44,621 bases of DNA, from contig CANKAJ010000025.1 in NCBI GenBank assembly GCA_947479645.1, positions 1 to 44,621 on the forward strand, in the 5' to 3' direction. The stretch comes from Betaproteobacteria bacterium (GTDB lineage: Bacteria; Pseudomonadota; Gammaproteobacteria; Burkholderiales; SG8-39). Positions 41,829-44,621 of this stretch are shown here, piece by piece. Position 1 is the first letter of the stretch. Each line of letters opens with the position of its first letter. A program made the translations under genes and the position numbers. The notes below the pieces were generated by a model. The model saw nothing but the letters and a program-made list of their open reading frames with translations. It had not been told where the DNA came from and ran no database searches.

Positions 41829-42920
41829 GTGAATGAAATCACCAGGAAATTCCAATTGAATGACGCCGAATTGAATGACACTGCAGACAGTTCTGCATCC
41901 GGACGCGTTGGGGCTGACCTGTCCGGTGCACCGGGACAGCCGGCACGGCGTCGCTTCATCACTGCAGCGGCGGGAATGGCAGCGGCAGGCGTGCTGGGGG
42001 CGCCTGCCATCGTGCGCGCGCAGAGCAGTCCGAAAATGCGCATTGGCTTCTGGCCGATAGCCTCGGGATTGCCGTTTTATGTCGCGTTGGAAAAGGGCTA
42101 TTTCAAGGAAGCCGGGCTCGATGTCGAAGGCCTCAAATTTGCCAGCGCGCAACAGGTGATGGAGGCGATGCTGGCCGGGCGCGCCGAGGGTAGTTCCAAC
42201 GGCACCGCTTCAGCGGTGCTTGCCATTGGCGAAATTGCGCAGCCCGGCTTGTTCAAGATCTTCTGTACCAATCCGACCAACGCGAAGTACGTGCTGGATG
42301 AATTCCTGGTTGCCAAGGACAGTCCGGTCAAGACCCTGGCCGATCTCAAGGGCAAGCGCGTCGCCTCCGGCCCCGGCATCCAGAACGTCACGCTGGCCAA
42401 GGTGATGCTGGAGCGGGGTGGTGCTGGCGCCATGAATGTGACCGAACTGCCGATCGGCCAGCATGTCGCGGCGCTCGCCGCCGGGCAGGTCGATGCTGTG
42501 TATACGCTGGAACCCACCGGCACAGTGGGGCGGCTCAATGGCACCACGCGCACACTGGAGGTTGGCGTCGTGGCGAAATACATCCTGGGTGATCCGATGG
42601 CGCCGTGGCACGGCGGCGCCGCCAGCCTGACCACGGCATTTATCCAGAAATATCCCGCCGAGACAAAGAAATTCATTGCGGCATACGCCAGGGGAGTGGA
42701 CATGGTGCGCAACCGGCCCAACGAGGCGCGCCCATTTCTTAAAGGTTATACCGCCATCGAAGGCGCGCTGACTGCGGAAGTACCGATGTCGGATTACATG
42801 TTCGGCAATCAGTTCAAGCCAAGCGACGTGGCGCATTTCCAGAAGTTCTACGACCTGTTCCACGAGAAGGGCATTTTCGAGAAGCGTGTCATGGTCGAAC
42901 CCTTGTTGTACAAGGGCTGA
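41829..42920 (+). CDS. NitT/TauT-type ABC substrate-binding protein, Tat-exported
   Basis: 363 residues from the GTG at 41829 after AGGGGATCACC. It has an unusually long N-terminal region and then a twin-arginine signal, ARRRFITAAAGMAAAGVLGA, at about residues 39-58, with cleavage near VRAQ. The mature protein is the SsuA/NMT1-like fold: MRIGFWPIASGLPFYVALEKG, YFKEAGLDVE, LADLKGKRVASGPGIQN, GQVDAVYTLEPTG. It binds a small nitrogen or sulfur compound in the periplasm and hands it to the permease 3 bases downstream. With allophanate hydrolase in front, urea-like, biuret-like or amide substrates are the best guess. Confidence 0.9.
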   Translation: MNEITRKFQLNDAELNDTADSSASGRVGADLSGAPGQPARRRFITAAAGMAAAGVLGAPAIVRAQSSPKMRIGFWPIASGLPFYVALEKGYFKEAGLDVEGLKFASAQQVMEAMLAGRAEGSSNGTASAVLAIGEIAQPGLFKIFCTNPTNAKYVLDEFLVAKDSPVKTLADLKGKRVASGPGIQNVTLAKVMLERGGAGAMNVTELPIGQHVAALAAGQVDAVYTLEPTGTVGRLNGTTRTLEVGVVAKYILGDPMAPWHGGAASLTTAFIQKYPAETKKFIAAYARGVDMVRNRPNEARPFLKGYTAIEGALTAEVPMSDYMFGNQFKPSDVAHFQKFYDLFHEKGIFEKRVMVEPLLYKG

Positions 42921-42923
42921 AGC

Positions 42924-43760
42924 ATGGAAACGCAAGCGGCGGGTTCTGTCTCCGGCGAAGGCGTGCCGCCCTGGGCTGATGCCTCGCCTGTCACACAGAG
43001 AAAGACCTTTCCGTGGGGGCGACTTCTGCCACTCGCCGGGCCGGTGATGCTGTTTATCGTCTGGGATCTCGTGGTGCGTGCCGGCCTGGTGAAGGTCATC
43101 CTGTTGCCGACGCCTTCTGCAACCATCACGACGCTGATCACCGGTTTGGCGGGTGGACCGCTGCTGACTGACTTCGGTGTCACGCTGTGGCGCACGATCC
43201 AGGCGTTTCTGATCGCAGCGGTGGTTGGCGTGCCGCTGGGTGTGCTATTGGGCAGCAATGAGCGCGCCTATCGCAGCGTCGAGTTTCTGATCGACTTTTT
43301 CCGCTCCACGCCGTCGTCCGCGCTGATTCCGCTGTTTTTAATGATCTTTGGCGTGTCCGACATCAACAAGGTAGCCATTGCGGCTTTCGGTGCCTTGCTG
43401 ATCGTGCTGTTCAACAGCGCCTACGGCGTGATCAATGCGCGCAAGCAACGCGTCATGGCGGCCAGGGTCATGGGGGCTTCGCGCTGGCAGATATTCAAGG
43501 ATGTGCTGATCTGGGAAAGCCTGCAGCCGACTTTTGTCGGGCTGCGCTCCGCGGTATCGATGGCGCTGGTCATTGTCATTGTCGCCGAGATGTTCATCGG
43601 CTCGGACAACGGCCTGGGGCATCGCATCATCGACGCGCAGCAGGTGCTCAATGTCAAAAGCATGTATGCGGCCATTCTGTCCGCAGGTGCGCTGGGGTAT
43701 GCGCTCAATATTGTTTTCCTGGTCATTGAGAAGCGCATCGTTCATTGGAGCGGACGATGA
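42924..43760 (+). CDS. NitT/TauT-type ABC transporter permease
   Basis: 278 residues starting 3 bases after the binding protein's stop. The first 30 residues are cytoplasmic; about six membrane helices follow (LPLAGPVMLFIVWDLVVRAG, AFLIAAVVGVPLGVLLG, IPLFLMIFGVSDINKVAIAAFGALLIVLFNSAYG, VSMALVIVIVAEMFIG, AILSAGALGYALNIVFLVIE). The conserved cytoplasmic coupling loop is VMGASRWQIFKDVLIWESLQP, the EAA motif of SsuC/TauC permeases, which docks on the ATPase. Confidence 0.92.
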   Translation: METQAAGSVSGEGVPPWADASPVTQRKTFPWGRLLPLAGPVMLFIVWDLVVRAGLVKVILLPTPSATITTLITGLAGGPLLTDFGVTLWRTIQAFLIAAVVGVPLGVLLGSNERAYRSVEFLIDFFRSTPSSALIPLFLMIFGVSDINKVAIAAFGALLIVLFNSAYGVINARKQRVMAARVMGASRWQIFKDVLIWESLQPTFVGLRSAVSMALVIVIVAEMFIGSDNGLGHRIIDAQQVLNVKSMYAAILSAGALGYALNIVFLVIEKRIVHWSGR

Positions 43761-43842
43761 ACACGGCGCGGGCGGCATCTTCGCTGCCACACCTGTTTCA
43801 TATTAATGCCGGCCGATCGTCATGGCCCGGAGGGAGGCGGAT

Positions 43843-44621
43843 ATGAGGCACCGTAATGCCGCTGTCGTTGCCGATGTGCCGGTGCGACCATTCATTCCCG
43901 GGCCGGAGGGCACGCACATCACCATTCGCGGCCTCACCAAATATTTTGCCGGCTGGCCCTTGTACGAGGATTTCAACCTCGATATCCCGAAGGGCAAGAT
44001 TGTGTCGGTGTTCGGCCCCAACGGTTGCGGAAAATCGACACTGATCAACATGATTGCCGGCCTGGTCCCGATCGATGCGGGTAACATCCTGTTCGATGGC
44101 AAGTCGCTCGCTGACACCAAGATCGGCTACGTCTTCCAGAATTACCGGGAGGCCCTGTTTCCGTGGATGCGCACCATCGACAATATTGCCTACCCGCTGA
44201 AGATGGAAGGCCGGTCGAAAGCCGAAGTGGACCGGCGCATGCAGGAACTGGTTGAATCCTTCGACGTGAAATTTGATCTGAATCGCTATCCTTATGAACT
44301 GTCCGGTGGCCAGCAGCAGACGGCATCCATCATGCGCGCCCTTGCGCCGGGGCCGGAGGTGGTGTTTCTTGATGAACCCTTTTCCGCGCTTGATTATGAA
44401 ATGACGCTGTTCATTCGCGAAAAACTCCAGGAAGTGTTCATCCGGACGGGGACTACCATGCTGCTGGTCTCGCACGATCTGGAGGAGGCGGTCTATCTGG
44501 CCGACAAGGTGCTGCTGTTGACCAAGCGGCCGACCCGAGTCGCGGAAATTCTGCATTATGGCGATCCGCGACCGCGCACTGTGGCCACTTTGTCGGAGCC
44601 CGGCTTCATCCAGGCGAAGAA
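43843..44621 (+). CDS. NitT/TauT-type ABC transporter ATPase, 3' end cut by window
   Basis: The reading frame runs from the ATG at 43843 (GGAGGGAGGCGGAT upstream) to the last base of the window without a stop, 259 codons seen. Motifs are in order: ITIRGLTKYFAGWPLYEDF, Walker A GPNGCGKST, the Q-loop VFQNYREALFPW, the signature LSGGQQQTASIMRAL, Walker B VVFLDEPFSALDYE and the H-loop VSHDLEEA. The signature has Thr where most have Arg (GGQQQR), a small oddity. A 30-residue N-terminal extension precedes the domain. It powers the permease upstream. Confidence 0.9.
   Translation, partial: MRHRNAAVVADVPVRPFIPGPEGTHITIRGLTKYFAGWPLYEDFNLDIPKGKIVSVFGPNGCGKSTLINMIAGLVPIDAGNILFDGKSLADTKIGYVFQNYREALFPWMRTIDNIAYPLKMEGRSKAEVDRRMQELVESFDVKFDLNRYPYELSGGQQQTASIMRALAPGPEVVFLDEPFSALDYEMTLFIREKLQEVFIRTGTTMLLVSHDLEEAVYLADKVLLLTKRPTRVAEILHYGDPRPRTVATLSEPGFIQAK

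Overview
The window looks like a GC-rich betaproteobacterial chromosome, most likely Burkholderiales. The main reason is the number of solitary Bug/TctC periplasmic binding proteins: eleven in about 18 kb, with no TctA or TctB membrane partner in view. The supporting genes (acyl-CoA ligases, MmgE/PrpD proteins, a thiolase/DUF35 pair, allophanate hydrolase with a NitT/TauT-type ABC transporter) suit a metabolically versatile soil or water bacterium. I saw no rRNA, tRNA, CRISPR array, integrase or transposase gene.

Region 1 (1-9.2 kb) is an envelope or secretion-like island. On the minus strand lie a secreted TPR-CHAT (caspase-fold) protein and, downstream of it, a 1128-residue ankyrin / membrane segment / FGE-sulfatase-fold protein. 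A gene for an exported Hcp-like (type VI tube fold) protein diverges from them. A DUF1993 gene and a fossil of an ABC substrate-binding protein (7271-7393) are also here. The CHAT + ankyrin-FGE + exported Hcp set is the best candidate for an undescribed system.

Region 2 (9.1-12.5 kb) holds a decayed O-GlcNAc-transferase-like gene, an ion channel with two TrkA-type regulatory modules, and an alpha/beta hydrolase.

Region 3 (12.6-38.9 kb) is a catabolic and uptake cluster. It contains a TcuA-like flavoprotein, two paralogous NDP-forming acyl-CoA ligases, a DUF35/thiolase-fold pair lacking the usual catalytic Cys, three MmgE/PrpD proteins, a D-2-hydroxyacid dehydrogenase and eleven Bug proteins (four in tandem, one single, six in tandem). 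A GntR/FadR-type regulator lies inside it as a pseudogene, while a GntR-like palindrome (TGGTATACCA) survives at the flavoprotein promoter. A plausible logic is capture of many carboxylate or amide-like ligands, CoA activation, dehydration or isomerisation by PrpD-fold enzymes, oxidation and C-C cleavage. The substrate cannot be read from the sequence.

Region 4 (38.9-44.6 kb) has a small lipoprotein gene and then a nitrogen operon: allophanate hydrolase, a Tat-exported NitT/TauT binding protein, a permease and an ATPase that runs off the window. Its upstream region carries CTTGTATC-type half-sites.

Noncoding structure is notable. A roughly 90-bp element with ACTGAACAAG terminal inverted repeats occurs twice, 30 kb apart in opposite orientation. 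Long, perfect-stem hairpins sit at several operon ends.
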